This document shows positions 40,601 through 51,356 of a DNA stretch of 64,000 nt, piece by piece. The stretch comes from Trichoplax adhaerens (Eukaryota > Placozoa > Uniplacotomia > Trichoplacea > Trichoplacidae): contig NW_002060951.1 in NCBI RefSeq assembly GCF_000150275.1, positions 991,178 to 1,055,177 of the forward strand, in the 5' to 3' direction. Each line of letters opens with the position of its first letter. Within the stretch, counting starts at the first letter, position 1. The notes under the pieces are model-generated. The model saw nothing but the letters and a program-made list of their open reading frames with translations, was not told the DNA's origin and made no database searches. The translations under genes were made by a program, and so were the position numbers.

Positions 40601-43600
40601 CATTCTACAGCATTTCTTGACCATGCATGTCCTGTCGTAGTTTAGGATGTATCCTTCTCCATGAAAACCTAATAAGAATTTCTCCATAGACTACAGCAAT
40701 CGTTGTCAACTCTGTGACGGCATATTGGAATTGAATGATTTGTCAGACAGTCGACATGGGCAAGTACTGTACTTTCCTGTTGCCCATCCATCCATCATGG
40801 AGGAAGAAAAATAATTTACTCCATATTGACTACCCGCAAATAGTCCATCAACAGCGATATCCATCTCTGCAATATCATCCAATGATACAAATAGAAAAGG
40901 AAAACAATTTGCATTGTATACCATTAGGATTACTTTCTTGGCAAATAGAACCCGAGTTATAATAGCACTATCCAATCCATAGCATAAAAACAATAGCATT
41001 TGGATAGAAAGTTCAAAGAAATGCACGTTTAGCAAAGTATTTTCTTAGCATTAAGCAATATTGGAAAGAATCCTTTCAACCCTATTCACGATTTAATGAT
41101 GGAGGACAACCAACGCTTGATGTTGTCAATGGTATCATAGCCATTACAAATGGTGGCTACACAAGATGGAGGAGGGTATTGCAATTCAATTTTGAATATG
41201 GAATATCACTTTAAAGATTGTACTCCAAGGCATTGTCCAATTGGACTTTTCATCAACTTAATTCAAAAGTAACTTAGTCAGTAGGATTGTCTATTTTGGG
41301 CTTGCGATACAATATGGAAACAAACAGCCTGTGATTTACACCTTTTCCCATCGTCTACTAGCAAGTTGGAATTATTCTCTAGACTAGCGTGATTTTTTTC
41401 TAACTTGATTCAAAGGTAACTTAGTCAGTAGGATTATCTATTTTGGGCTTGCGATACAAGATGGAAATCAACAGCCTGCGATTTCCACTTTTTCTCCATG
41501 TTCCCATCGTCGACGACCCAGTTGGAATTAATGTCAATACTAGCGTGATTTTTTCGAACTTGATTCAAAGGTAACTTAGTCAGTAGGATTGGCCATTTGC
41601 GGCTTGCGATACAAGATGGAAACAAACACCTTACGATTTATACATGACGTCTACAACCCAGTTGGAATTCTATTCTGTATATTTTGGACTTTTCACAACT
41701 TTAATTCAAAGGCAACTTAGTCAGTAGGATTGGCCATTTGCGGCTTGCGATACAGCATTGAAACAAACGCGCTACCATTTTCATTTGTAACTTGTCTCCA
41801 TTTTCCCATCGTCTACAACCCAGTGGGAATGACAGTATACTTAATACTAGCGTGATTTTTTCCGCATATCCTGCATACAATACTGTACTTAATCGATTGC
41901 TGATGAAGGGAGGGATGTACATCATTTTCCAACATGGTAGACATGACAGCAGATAGCGACAAAGTCATGGCTGATCTTGCCCTACAATCGATGGACTTGC
42001 TCCAACTTTGCAAAATACAAATCATCCATTCAAGCGTCATTGGAATGGAACCTTTGCCAATACTATTTCAACACATTCAAAATCGTACCCATCATTTGTA
42101 CTATCCATTCTAATCCGTTCAACATGGCCAAGTTGCATAATATATAGAAAGGAATACTGCTTTCATTCTGTACATTAGTGCAAGTAGCCCCCCCCCCAAA
42201 AAAAAAGAAAAAAAATTCAACAAAAAGCAATGATAAACTTACTGAATTGACACCAAACTGGAGCATCGAAATAAGTTCGTTTAAAACGATGATCTTTATT
42301 TTCATCTAGTTGGAGTTGGACAACAACATAACCAATTCCACATCGACGATGGCCACCGTTGAAAAAAAAAAAAAACATAATTTAAAAAAAGCGGTCAATG
42401 ACGATTAATACATTTTGGATTCTAAGTAGACGCAAGAACAGCAAGAAGGGATGGGATTGGAATGAAATTCAAAAGAAATGGTTATTTTAGGCGTGGATAT
42501 TTTAATGATAATGTAATTATGGTTATAATGACATAGAAACCGGTTATTTAGTAATCAGTTTTACTATTTTGCTACCAATTGACAGATGAAAATAGTCAAT
42601 CAATAGAGGATTTCTTTTTCAACGCAAGTTCTTAGGCTGTCTAATCTGTGATTAAAACATCAATCAATGGATTGTGGAGGAGAGGTAGACAAGACATTTT
42701 ACAAGACAGTCCAATCTATTTTGATTTTTTTTGTGGGGGGGGGGGGTAAAAGTTAGTGTTTTGCATGGTGGAAAAAGACCTATTCTAACGACTACTTTAT
42801 TGAGGAAGGATGCTTCTAGAATCATTTTAAGGCGTCTTGACGTTGTTGTCTTCCATATCGACCATGATGGACACATTCATTATTATCCGACGTGTAAGAT
42901 AGGAAGGGAGTTATTCGAAAGAATAACTCCCGACAAGCCATGACAGTCCTTGTGTTCCTAGAGAAGCTATTTTCGTCTAGGATACACATGAAGCATTTCA
43001 TTTCCATCACAAATCATGACCCAACATGTATCAATAAGAAAAGAATAGACTCAAATTAGGCTATTTGAAATTCAAAAACTGATTGGACTACGACTTTCCA
43101 ACACGGCCTAGGTAGCGCAAAAATAGGACGATGATTGTAATCATCATTTTATGTGTAAGTGCAATAGCAGTTACATCGATACTGCATGTGGAAGAAATCT
43201 GGATCGATTGAACAAATGAATTTACAAATTGGCAACGATGAAGAGGACAAAAGTGGATACAGCTGAAGGCAAACCCACCATGTATTGGTATAGCATTAGG
43301 CGATGGCGGCCATTTGATACACCAATTTAGCCCATGGCCTATATGGAAAGCGATGGTCATGAATTTGAAAATGATGCGCTAGTCTGAAAACGTTCTATTA
43401 GCGTGCGAGCGGATTGTGTACGGACATTGCTTTTACACTATCGATGGAAAATTTTCTTTTTTCCAAACTATAACTACTGTATTTCCAATTGCTTGATCAA
43501 TGCAACTACAACGAGTCGCTGCTTGATGATGGCAATGAAAGCAAGGCCATTTTTTGGGTGGAGGGGGGGGGGATTATCATTACAGTAGCATCCATTGCAT

Positions 43601-44180
43601 TGATATCTCCTATCGCTAAGAGTCGATTCAAGACTTTGTAAGCATGGAAGACTAGCCTGATCGGCCATCCTACCATGTTTGTATTTTTACGGATGGGTTT
43701 TGATGCTTGTTCTTCCTCTATTCTTTTGACTTTCTTTGTACCAGTAAAGCTTGACTACAAGGAGACGTTATGCAAGTGAAATCGCTTGTACAAGTAAAAA
43801 AGAGTGTGATACTGGTGTAGTTTAGACAAGAAACGCAACATAATCCATGTTGGAAAATTACCTTCCAAGTCTTCGGATATAGTCTGATGAACATGTTGTA
43901 GCGACGGCATAGTGTTGGCGACGTTGGATGGCAATGGAGAATCCATTAATTGGACAAATTGGACATAATTACCAGGGAACATGCCTTTTAAGCCAGTACG
44001 AAGATTGGTACCTGTCATCCAATCTGTAGAAGCTACATCCAGCCATGCATCAAAATCGTTACCCCATTCGTAGGCATCCACAAAAATAACATCGCCATCG
44101 CCAATTTCAATTTCTCCTTCATAATCTGGATCAGGAGTAAAGGGAAAGGACGCTTTAAATTTGGCATAACGACCAGCCAT
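28652..44180 (-). CDS. PIK3R: PI3K p85-type regulatory subunit with added SAM and C1 domains
   Basis: p85 subunits stabilise p110 and recruit it to phosphotyrosine. Exons (5'->3'): 43862-44180, 32493-32599, 31512-32292, 31299-31407, 31106-31207, 30937-31022, 30788-30857, 30596-30691, 30318-30498, 30100-30222, 29873-30024, 29606-29749, 29415-29486, 29129-29173, 28930-29025, 28652-28832; 887 aa with all phases consistent. Domains: SH3 (~5-75, [10 protein letters not shown]); SAM (~147-208, [15 protein letters not shown]); C1 (~236-285, a full H-X12-C-X2-C-X13-C-X2-C-X4-H-X2-C-X7-C set); RhoGAP/BH (~300-450); nSH2 (~517-617, WYWG, FMVRDAS); iSH2 coiled coil (~618-770); cSH2 (~785-887, FLVRES). 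Human p85alpha has 724 aa and no SAM or C1. The RhoGAP finger reads GIYS rather than GxxR. The 29873/29749 junction is weak. The link to the SH3 exon crosses 11.3 kb and rests on phase and domain order. Confidence 0.88.
35670..35990. repeat. Degenerate ~100-bp tandem repeat
   Basis: Three diverged copies near 35678, 35772 and 35900 share the pattern AGCAATATCTTTTATGGATA, then ATTGTCA/CGTTA, then TGATCTTTT. Similarity is partial, so these are old copies. Confidence 0.6.
36660..36885. repeat. ~62-bp tandem repeat
   Basis: Three to four copies of a unit containing TGCAAGTTTGTATCCCTCTT, CTACGATCTTTAATGAGTCA and AAGAATCGAATTGTAATATT. Copies are nearly identical. The last one is truncated. Confidence 0.9.
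37600..37930. repeat. ~90-bp tandem repeat
   Basis: About four copies marked by TTTTCAATCTCATCTGCATC, TCCTTGCGGTTTATGCTTTA and GGCAATAATGCATTCTC, starting near 37613, 37709, 37797 and 37898. The last is partial. Confidence 0.85.
38660..39215. repeat. ~80-130-bp tandem repeat with poly-C linkers
   Basis: Five copies contain GTTTACTATTCTTCAATGGA, CCTTCCATAGATTGAAGAGT and often GCTGTACATTGCTGTACA (near 38711, 38838, 38920, 39002, 39130). Linkers carry C-rich and A-rich runs. Short open frames across it on both strands are repeat by-products. Confidence 0.9.
40055..40069. repeat. Poly-C tract
   Basis: A run of about 13 C. Similar homopolymer runs occur at about 38668, 42187, 42735 (poly-G) and 43562 (poly-G), all inside the p85 intron and mostly next to A-rich tracts. 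Confidence 0.9.
41255..41830. repeat. ~140-155-bp tandem repeat
   Basis: Four copies begin with TTCAAAGGTAACTTAGTCAG near 41260, 41407, 41562 and 41704. They continue with GGCTTGCGATACAAGATGGA and end with CAACCCAGTTGGAATT. The spacing varies between copies. Confidence 0.88.
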
Positions 44181-44451
44181 CTTTTACAATTGCATCATTT
44201 GACGTGGCAAAATGCAGGCGATACTAAGCAAAAATGACGATCCCAGTGGTTGGATTGCAATCAGCATGGAGATGGATTACAAACAAATTGCCATCATGGC
44301 TGCCTGCAAATCGTCTAGCCACAGAGGTTGCAAATGGAGGCACTTGAGCTAAAGTCGATCTAGCGTTCTATAGAGGGGCTTGCCGACGAGGGACTGACTT
44401 CTCCTACACTGGTCTTCGAGTGGAGGTCTGCCACGGCCCACAGGGTGTTTT

Positions 44452-45777
44452 TAACCCTTTACTACTGCACTGACTACGGTCTGCCACGGTCGCGAGGGTG
44501 CTTTCAACCCTTTACTACTACAATACACTGACACTGTCTGCCAGGGTCGAGAGGGTGCTTTACTACTGCCAGGGTCGAGTGGGTGCTTTACCACTGCAGT
44601 ACACTGACACAGTCTGCCAGGGTCGAGTGGGTGCTTTACGGCACTGCAGTACACTGACACAGTCTGCCAGGGCCGAGAGGGTGCTTTCAACCCTTTACTA
44701 CAGTACTACAGTACACTGACACTGTCTGCCAGGGTCGAGAGGGTGCTTTACAGTACTGTACTGCATTTACTACAGTCTACCAGGGCCGAGTGGGTGCTTT
44801 ACCACTGCAGTACACTGACTACAGTCTACCAGGGTCGAGTGGGTGCTTTACCACTACAGTACACTGACACAGTCTGCCAGGGCCGAGAGGGTGCTTTCAA
44901 CCCTTTACTACTATAGTACACTGACACTGTCTGCCAGGGTCGAGAGGGTGCTTTCAAACTGCATTTACTACAGTCTACCAGGGCCGAGTGGGTGCTTTAC
45001 CACTACAGTACACTGACTACAGTCTACCAGGGTCGAGTGGGTGCTTTACCACTACAGTACACTGACACAGTCTGCCAGGGCCGAGAGGGTGCTTTCAACC
45101 CTTTACTACAGTACAGTACTACAGCACACTGACACTGTCTGCCAGGGTCGAGAGGGTGCTTTACCACACCAGTACACTGACGCAGTCTACCAGGGCCGAG
45201 TGGACGCTTTACCACTACAGTACTGTACAGTGTACACTGACACTGTCTGCCAGGGTCGAGAGGGTGCTTTACCACTGCATTTACTACAGTCTACCAGGGC
45301 CGAGTGGGTGCTTTACCACTACAGTACACTGACTACAGACTGCCAGGGTCGAGAGGGTGCTTTACCACTTACCACTACAGTACACTGACACTGTCTGCCA
45401 GGGCCGAGTCGGTGCTTTCAACCCTTTACTACTACAATACACTGACACTGTCTGCCAGGGTCGAGAGGGTGCTTTACTACTGCATTTACTACAGTCTACC
45501 ACGGCCGAGTGGGTGCTTTACCACTACAGTACACTGACTACAGTCTGCCAGGGTCGAGTGGGTGCTTTACCACTACAGTACACTGACACAGTGTGCCAGG
45601 GCCGAGAGGGTGCTTTCAACCCTTTACTACTACAGTACACTGACACTGTCTGCCAGGGTCGAGAGGGTACACTGACACTGTCTGCCAGGGTCGAGAGGGT
45701 ACACTGACACTGTCTGCCAGGGTCGAGAGGGTGCTTTACCACTGCATTTACTACAGTCTACCAGGGCCGAGTGTAAT
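44452..45777. repeat. GC-rich minisatellite, about 27 units
   Basis: Units of about 40-60 bp are built on CTGCCAGGGTCGAGAGGGTG plus CTTTACCACTACAGTACACT and GACACAGT. Variants have GGGCCGAG instead of GGGTCGAG and GAGTGGG instead of GAGAGGG, and longer units insert CAACCCTTTACTAC. It starts about 270 bp upstream of the p85 ATG. It is the most GC-rich block in the window. Because unit lengths vary, it opens several 70-116-aa frames on both strands, which are not taken as genes. Confidence 0.95.
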
Positions 45778-45974
45778 GCCTTTACTGTACAGTCTTTTTG
45801 GGTGGTTTACAGTACAGTATTTTGCAAGGATATGGACTGGACTGCCGACGGTCTGTCCGTATCCTTTCCTGCAACTTGATCAAGTGGACGCTACTCTACC
45901 AACGTGCCAAACAACCAAAATGCCTTCCAAATGGAGAGTCCAGTACGATGATCTAGCCGTAAAAGTCCAAAAAA

Positions 45975-46295
45975 ATGGCAGGCGAGATCATTTACAAAGG
46001 TACTATGGATGAAAACACCTTCTTTTCTACCTTGCCATGATAACTTTCAGGTACATCCACGACTGCATCGTCTATGGAGGGTAGAGTAGTGTACACCGTA
46101 TTGTATCCAATGCTTGATTTGCCTTCTCAACCCAATCGAGAACACCATTCTGACGTAGCGAAAGCATCCAACTGTTGCTACAGCGATGCTGTACAAAACA
46201 TCACTCCATTCAATCCCCTTCTCTATCCTAATAACAACGATATGCCATGCAGTTCCAAGAGAGATGAGCACCATACAGCAGGCGTACTGTTTTAG
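45975..46295 (+). CDS. Possible small two-exon gene, unknown function
   Basis: Exon 45975-45999 (MAGEIIYK plus one base, start context AAAAAAATGG) and exon 46051-46295, separated by a 51-bp GT-AG intron in matching phase; 89 aa. The protein has no signal peptide or membrane segment. It contains GRVVYTVLYPMLDLPSQPN and ITPFNPLLYPNNNDMP, giving a Tyr/Pro-rich pattern seen in some small ciliary proteins, but I do not recognise a family. Support is only the start context, splice signals and an open frame. An overlapping frame (ATG in MPSKWRVQYDDL, 45917) is the rival reading. Confidence 0.35.
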
Positions 46296-48362
46296 TCGCT
46301 TCAAAAATCATCTCTGAAAGTAAACAAATAAGCCATTGTGCCAAGAATTGCTGGAGTAGAAAATTTCCCCTTTCTCTCACTCCAGCTGCATCACTAAGGT
46401 TATTGATGACCGACGCCACTGCAAATGCCCATAAGTAGAAGAGCAGATCGACCTAGTAGCTATACGCTGTATACAGCATTGTGAAAGGCAGTGTTTACTT
46501 TTTGAAACAACTGTCAGCCAGCCTGTGCTATCTACATGCACAGCATATTACATGGACATAGCCCTTTCTAGTCAACACTGTTGTTCTCTCTTCAGTCTGG
46601 ACTAGTGTGTTTGCATTATGAAAATAAGCTGTCATGACTGCATCAGATCTGATCAAGAATGACAATTCTTCAATCCAGATGTGTCAAGAGTTCGTTTCAC
46701 TGGGGGATTTACCTCTTCGGTTCATCAGGTTAATTTATTTCGATTCCGGTTTCAATTTCTTACAATTCTCCTTGAAAGCGAAACCAAACGACTATCTCTT
46801 TATTGTGCTGATTGACCCTATTATTGGATAGGATTTAGTTTGAATAAACCTTTATAGATGCTGTTATGGATGATGGACTGGTAATGTCTAGGAATTAGGG
46901 CAGATAAATTGCATAGCTGCCTAACTGAGAAGATAACCGTATAATACTAATATCGTAACTGTATTGACACGTTCACTAATAATTTACTAATACGTATGTA
47001 ATATATATGTATATATATATATCACTTGTGGGAAAGGCAACCCGGAATAAAGAAGTGGACTCCACGCTTAAGGCTAGTTTGCAATGTCTAACCAAGTATT
47101 GCGTGATTGACCTAGTGTCGTGATAGGGAACATAACGGTTGCCTTAAAGTGTTTCAAGTTCAGCGCAGCCTTGAAAATAGATCGATGATCATTTTAATTA
47201 TCCATGGAAGTAATACCCCAAATTGAAATGATTTTCAATCCATAAAAATCCCCAACTAACCCCAAGCAATATCATTCCAACAGCATGGTATGCCGATTAA
47301 GCTAGAAACAAAACCACTATCCCTTTATTATACTGTATCATTATTGAATAAGAGCTTGTAGGAAATATGATAACGTGTTCAATGTCCAGATGAATCTTTT
47401 GCACGTATACTACATACTGTGAGCAAATAAAAATACAAGATATCCATACAAGCAAACCAATATACTGTACTGTCCATTTGCATAACCAAGTACAGTATAT
47501 TGAAGATGATCTCAATATAGACAGTATCCTAAATTCACATAATGGAGTTGTCAACTAATTAAAAAGAAATGTCATTCGCACAGTATGATATGCTAGGCGG
47601 ACTAAGCTAATCTTTATTCAAAGTTCTCAAAAGCTTATTCTTAGATCAAGCGATTCCTATAGGCTATCTACTACACCACCCATACTGCTGTATGTAGTCG
47701 ATCTATCCAATACCTGTTAATAATCATGTCCACTTAGCTAGAATGGCTTATATTATTCACTATATGCATCAGGCCCACTGTGTACACTATATACTGTACT
47801 GTTATTATCCAGTTTGCCTGAATTGCTCGTAGCTTCGTTAAATACGCATACCAACAATAATATTTCTCCGATTTTATTGTCAATAATTCAACGTTATAAA
47901 CCAAAAGATACAGGTGCAAGGTTATAAATACAAATAGAAGCACATTACTGCATAAGCAAAGACGATACCATACGGGCCATTACCAAGGTGACCACAAGAT
48001 CGTCTAGTAATCCATGACGAGAGATGGCCTATGTATACTGTAGTATATATCCACTACAATTATTGCTAAATTAATTAATACAATTCCCTTCAATTCTTTT
48101 AAACGCGTAAAACAAATGAATTTTATAGTACACACAATTTGTAATATTCATTCAATCTCTTTCAAATATCCTCCTAAAATTACTATCACTCAAGAATTCA
48201 AATCCTACACTTAGCATAGCGTGGAAAATGCGTCCAAAATAAACACATACGATATCATGTTATTATGGTAGATAGATAGTTCAACTCAGAATTTGTACAA
48301 ATTAATCAATTTACAATTTTCTGTATGCGGTAATAAGCAACAGCAAAAGCTTATTGACTGCC
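46296..48362. other. Intergenic, nothing recognised
   Basis: AT-rich with a TA dinucleotide run at about 46997-47022. Open frames here (for example 46634-46831, +) show no recognisable motif. Confidence 0.6.
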
Positions 48363-51065
48363 TTATTTTGGTTTCCAACTAGCTGGTTGAAAATCTTTGC
48401 CTGTGCTTGCTTGATCCTCAGAGTCTGCTTTATCATACATAGGTGCAGAAGCATGACCAACTTAAACAACCAATATAAAATAACAGTTTGTAAGTACTAA
48501 AGCAACAAATGCAAGATTTGCAATTATAACTACTATTGAATGAAGCCTGTGAGTAATATGCAATTTTACTGTTAAATAACGGGAGTATACGACAAGTACA
48601 GTATAATTTTGTTTATCCTAAGACGATCTAGTTTGTGCATTATACGAGGAGAATGGACATACCATATCTTGCTCTAGAAGAAGTAGGCAGTTCTTCTGCA
48701 ATCAAATAACAAAGAGTATTTGTAAATATACTTGACGTCAGCAACATTGATAGTTTATTAGACTGCAGTTACATAACATTGAGAAAAAAGGGCTATATTT
48801 TACATCGGATCTGATCCATTATAGATACTAGAAGAGCAGTATTTTTATTATAACAGCATTATAGGCTTACACGTGTACAAGTAATAGCAAAACCTAAACA
48901 TACCTTCAGGCTTTTGCAGCATCTGATTTAAAAACAGTCAAAGATCAAAACCATGTTCAAAAATTGCAGTAAATCATAAACGTCAATATGAATAAAAATC
49001 ACAGTTTGTTTTGCTGTCCCTCAACTATTTTGTAGACGTACAGTATATTTACATTATTAACTATTTCGTATACGCAGTACAGTAAAGAAGGAGTTTGTTG
49101 ATCCACTAAATTTATATCTTTCGCTAACATACTGTAGAACCGTTGAAAATATAAAAACATACCTGTGCTTCCTTTTCTTCTAACGCTATTACTCTCTTTG
49201 CAAGCAATTGTGCCCGCTGTTCACGCTCGATGAGCTCCTAAAATCAATATGATACTGTGTTAATCATAAAACTTTCAATGTCCATTAACATGATATCTTG
49301 GTAAGGAGATAGTGATTATTACATGTTATCTATATGATTCCTTTATACTACATACACGTCTAATGTTTAAAATACACTCATCTATATTATCTTCTTACTT
49401 CGACAGTGGGAGGTTCAACACGTTTACCTCGAAGCCATGCTGCAAAGAATTAATGACCAAAAACGTACATTAGCATCCAAATTAAGAAGCATTGGCATGA
49501 CATCAAATTTTAGTGGCTTTTATGAGCAGCCTGTAGCACAGTAATAGCGCGGGGTTAAAGCCTAAGAATGATTCTATGCCAGCTAAAATGCCTCCATCAA
49601 TTAAGTTTTAATAGTAAGAGTGGCTGGGATAACACCTCAATTATAATTGTAGATGAATTGCTGATCTTACACCTATAGAAAATGAAGCAAACAGTATCGA
49701 CTAGAATCTGCTGTTGCACACTTTCCTGATAGTCTTAATTAATACCTTCCCATTCAACAGGAATAGAGCCTGGTACATAATCGCATTCTTTGCCTCCGGT
49801 TTCTACAATTCTCTTGATTCGTTTATCCGTTCCTTTCATAATAGCAAATAGAAATGTAGTAAGAGATAATCTTGTATACAGCAATGCACACCTTATTCAA
49901 TGTAGCATACTAGTACGTATTGCACATGTACAAGTCAATTCTAAGCACTAATCGTTTTTTTGCTCTATAAGGTAAAATATCGAGCTGCTACAATGCTGTA
50001 GCATTATGATTTTTTGTCCAGTCAATCAATCAACAAATCCTAATCTCTAGTTAATGTGCATATGGACGTGATGATTGACTCTTGGATAAGCTACAAAAAG
50101 AAATTACCGCAAATGATTTCATGCCATAGTATGATGTCGTATCATTATTTACGCAAGTTAATATCTTACCAATGTAAAGTCGTATATTTCTAAACTAGAA
50201 CCATATCCAATTTATGCATAGTCAGTAATGACCAATCTCACTAATTACATTAGGAATTGAAATTTTCTATCGCTTCAGCAGTACTCTGACTACATCTTGC
50301 ATATTGTAGGTATATATCTGCAAAGTCCTACAAATAATCATCCTCCGAATTTAGATTATACGCATATCGTGTAATCTTGAGAAGACTTAAATTAACAGAT
50401 AGTATCAAAAATTCAGCTTGCAACTCTTAGCTATCCTTTTCCCCGAATCTAGATTATACGCATATCGTGTAATCTTAAGGAGACTTAAATTAACAGATAG
50501 TATCAACAATTCAACTTGCAACTCTTAGCTATCCTTTTCCCCGAATCTAGATTATACGCATATCGTGTAATCTTAAGGAGACTTAAATTAACAGATAGTA
50601 TCAACAATTCAGCTTGCAACTCTTAGCTATCCTATTCCCTCTGCAAACGAGTGGAATCCTATACAATGGCCACAATCTCTAACCTAGTTTATCCGATGTC
50701 AGTAAGACTAAATGTACGCTAAACCACCATTATTGAGTGGTATTAGCTATGAAAATAACAAAGGCATCTTACATCACCTGCATAGAGTCTATATACGTCC
50801 ACATATTAAGCAGTGATTAACTGCTCACAACTTGAAGTTGCTGGATAAATTGGTTAAATTATAAGGCATACGCGTATTAAAAGTGCCTAGCTGAGCTAAC
50901 GTTATTAAACACTTTGACGATCTGTAGGGCATACTGCAGTATTAGCATCAATTATTTCATATCCAACATAACTTTACCCGCAGTAATTTCGAAATATTGA
51001 TTTCCAGATAAATCGGTACCGACCAATTGCCGAGATTTACTAAAGAGTCTTCGCAACCAGCTCAT
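48363..51065 (-). CDS. NDUFAF2: NDUFAF2, mitochondrial complex I assembly factor (mimitin)
   Basis: NDUFAF2 is a paralogue of the complex I subunit NDUFA12 and acts as a late assembly chaperone in the mitochondrial matrix. Exons: 50978-51065, 49746-49832, 49399-49439, 49163-49237, 48904-48922, 48663-48695, 48363-48460; 146 aa, in frame throughout (human about 169). Landmarks: N-terminal MSWLRRLF; LVGTDLSGNQYFEI; RIVETGGKECDYVPGSIPVEWEAWLRGKR, split by introns; PPTVEELIEREQ; and the C-terminal signature GHASAPMYDK with STGKDFQPASWKPK. A short segment after the NQYFEI strand, present in human NDUFAF2, is missing between exons 1 and 2, so a small exon may have been overlooked. Intron 1 carries a 98-bp repeat. 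Head-to-head with HSDL2. Confidence 0.92.
50345..50637. repeat. 98-bp tandem repeat, three copies
   Basis: Copies start at about 50345, 50443 and 50541. Each contains CCGAATCTAGATTATACGCA, GACTTAAATTAACAGATAGT and CTTGCAACTCTTAGCTATCC. Copies 2 and 3 are almost identical and copy 1 differs at a few sites. It lies in NDUFAF2 intron 1. Confidence 0.95.
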
Positions 51066-51356
51066 GGCGTTTTATATTGCGTGAGAAAATCACTAGAGAG
51101 AACTACTGTATTAAATCATATCATCCTGGTTTAACTTCCTTTCTGTAGTAATGTACTAAACGCTAGTGGGCTACACACGGTACACTATGGGCTACTACTG
51201 GTACAGTATCAGGACACAAAGTACAGTAAAATGCTAAAGCAACTACTATATAAAGTGCAGTATTTGCATAATTGGTGTTGTCCTTGCCAATTTACTTGAT
51301 TGCTATTTCCAACCTTGCCCAGCTTTACTGCCAACCTACAGTTTCCAAGGGACAAC
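51066..51356. promoter_or_regulatory. Bidirectional promoter NDUFAF2 / HSDL2
   Basis: Only 291 bp separate the two opposed ATGs, so both transcripts must start within this stretch. ACAGTA/TACTGT words are present, with a TATATAAA at about 51246-51253. Shared regulation of two likely organellar proteins is plausible but inferred. Confidence 0.6.

Larger units (their letters stand above)
32600..43861 (-). other. Giant first intron of the p85-like gene
   Basis: 11,262 bp with GT-AG ends (donor just below 43862, acceptor just above 32599). Typical introns in this window are 50-900 bp. It contains no recognised exon on either strand but at least five tandem-repeat families and several poly-C/poly-G runs. 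32640-34700 is simple AT-rich sequence, and repeats dominate from about 35500. Confidence 0.65.

Noticed and set aside
44451-45742. Several 70-116-aa open frames on both strands
   Set aside because: They are translations of the minisatellite; the same peptide recurs in shifted frames and on both strands.
46047-46419. Minus-strand hydrophobic frames suggesting a membrane protein
   Set aside because: Two overlapping frames cannot both be right, no splice chain links them, and the plus-strand reading has better start and splice signals.
50345-50637. Regular direct repeats resembling a CRISPR array
   Set aside because: The 98-bp units are contiguous with no unique spacers, and the host is a eukaryote.
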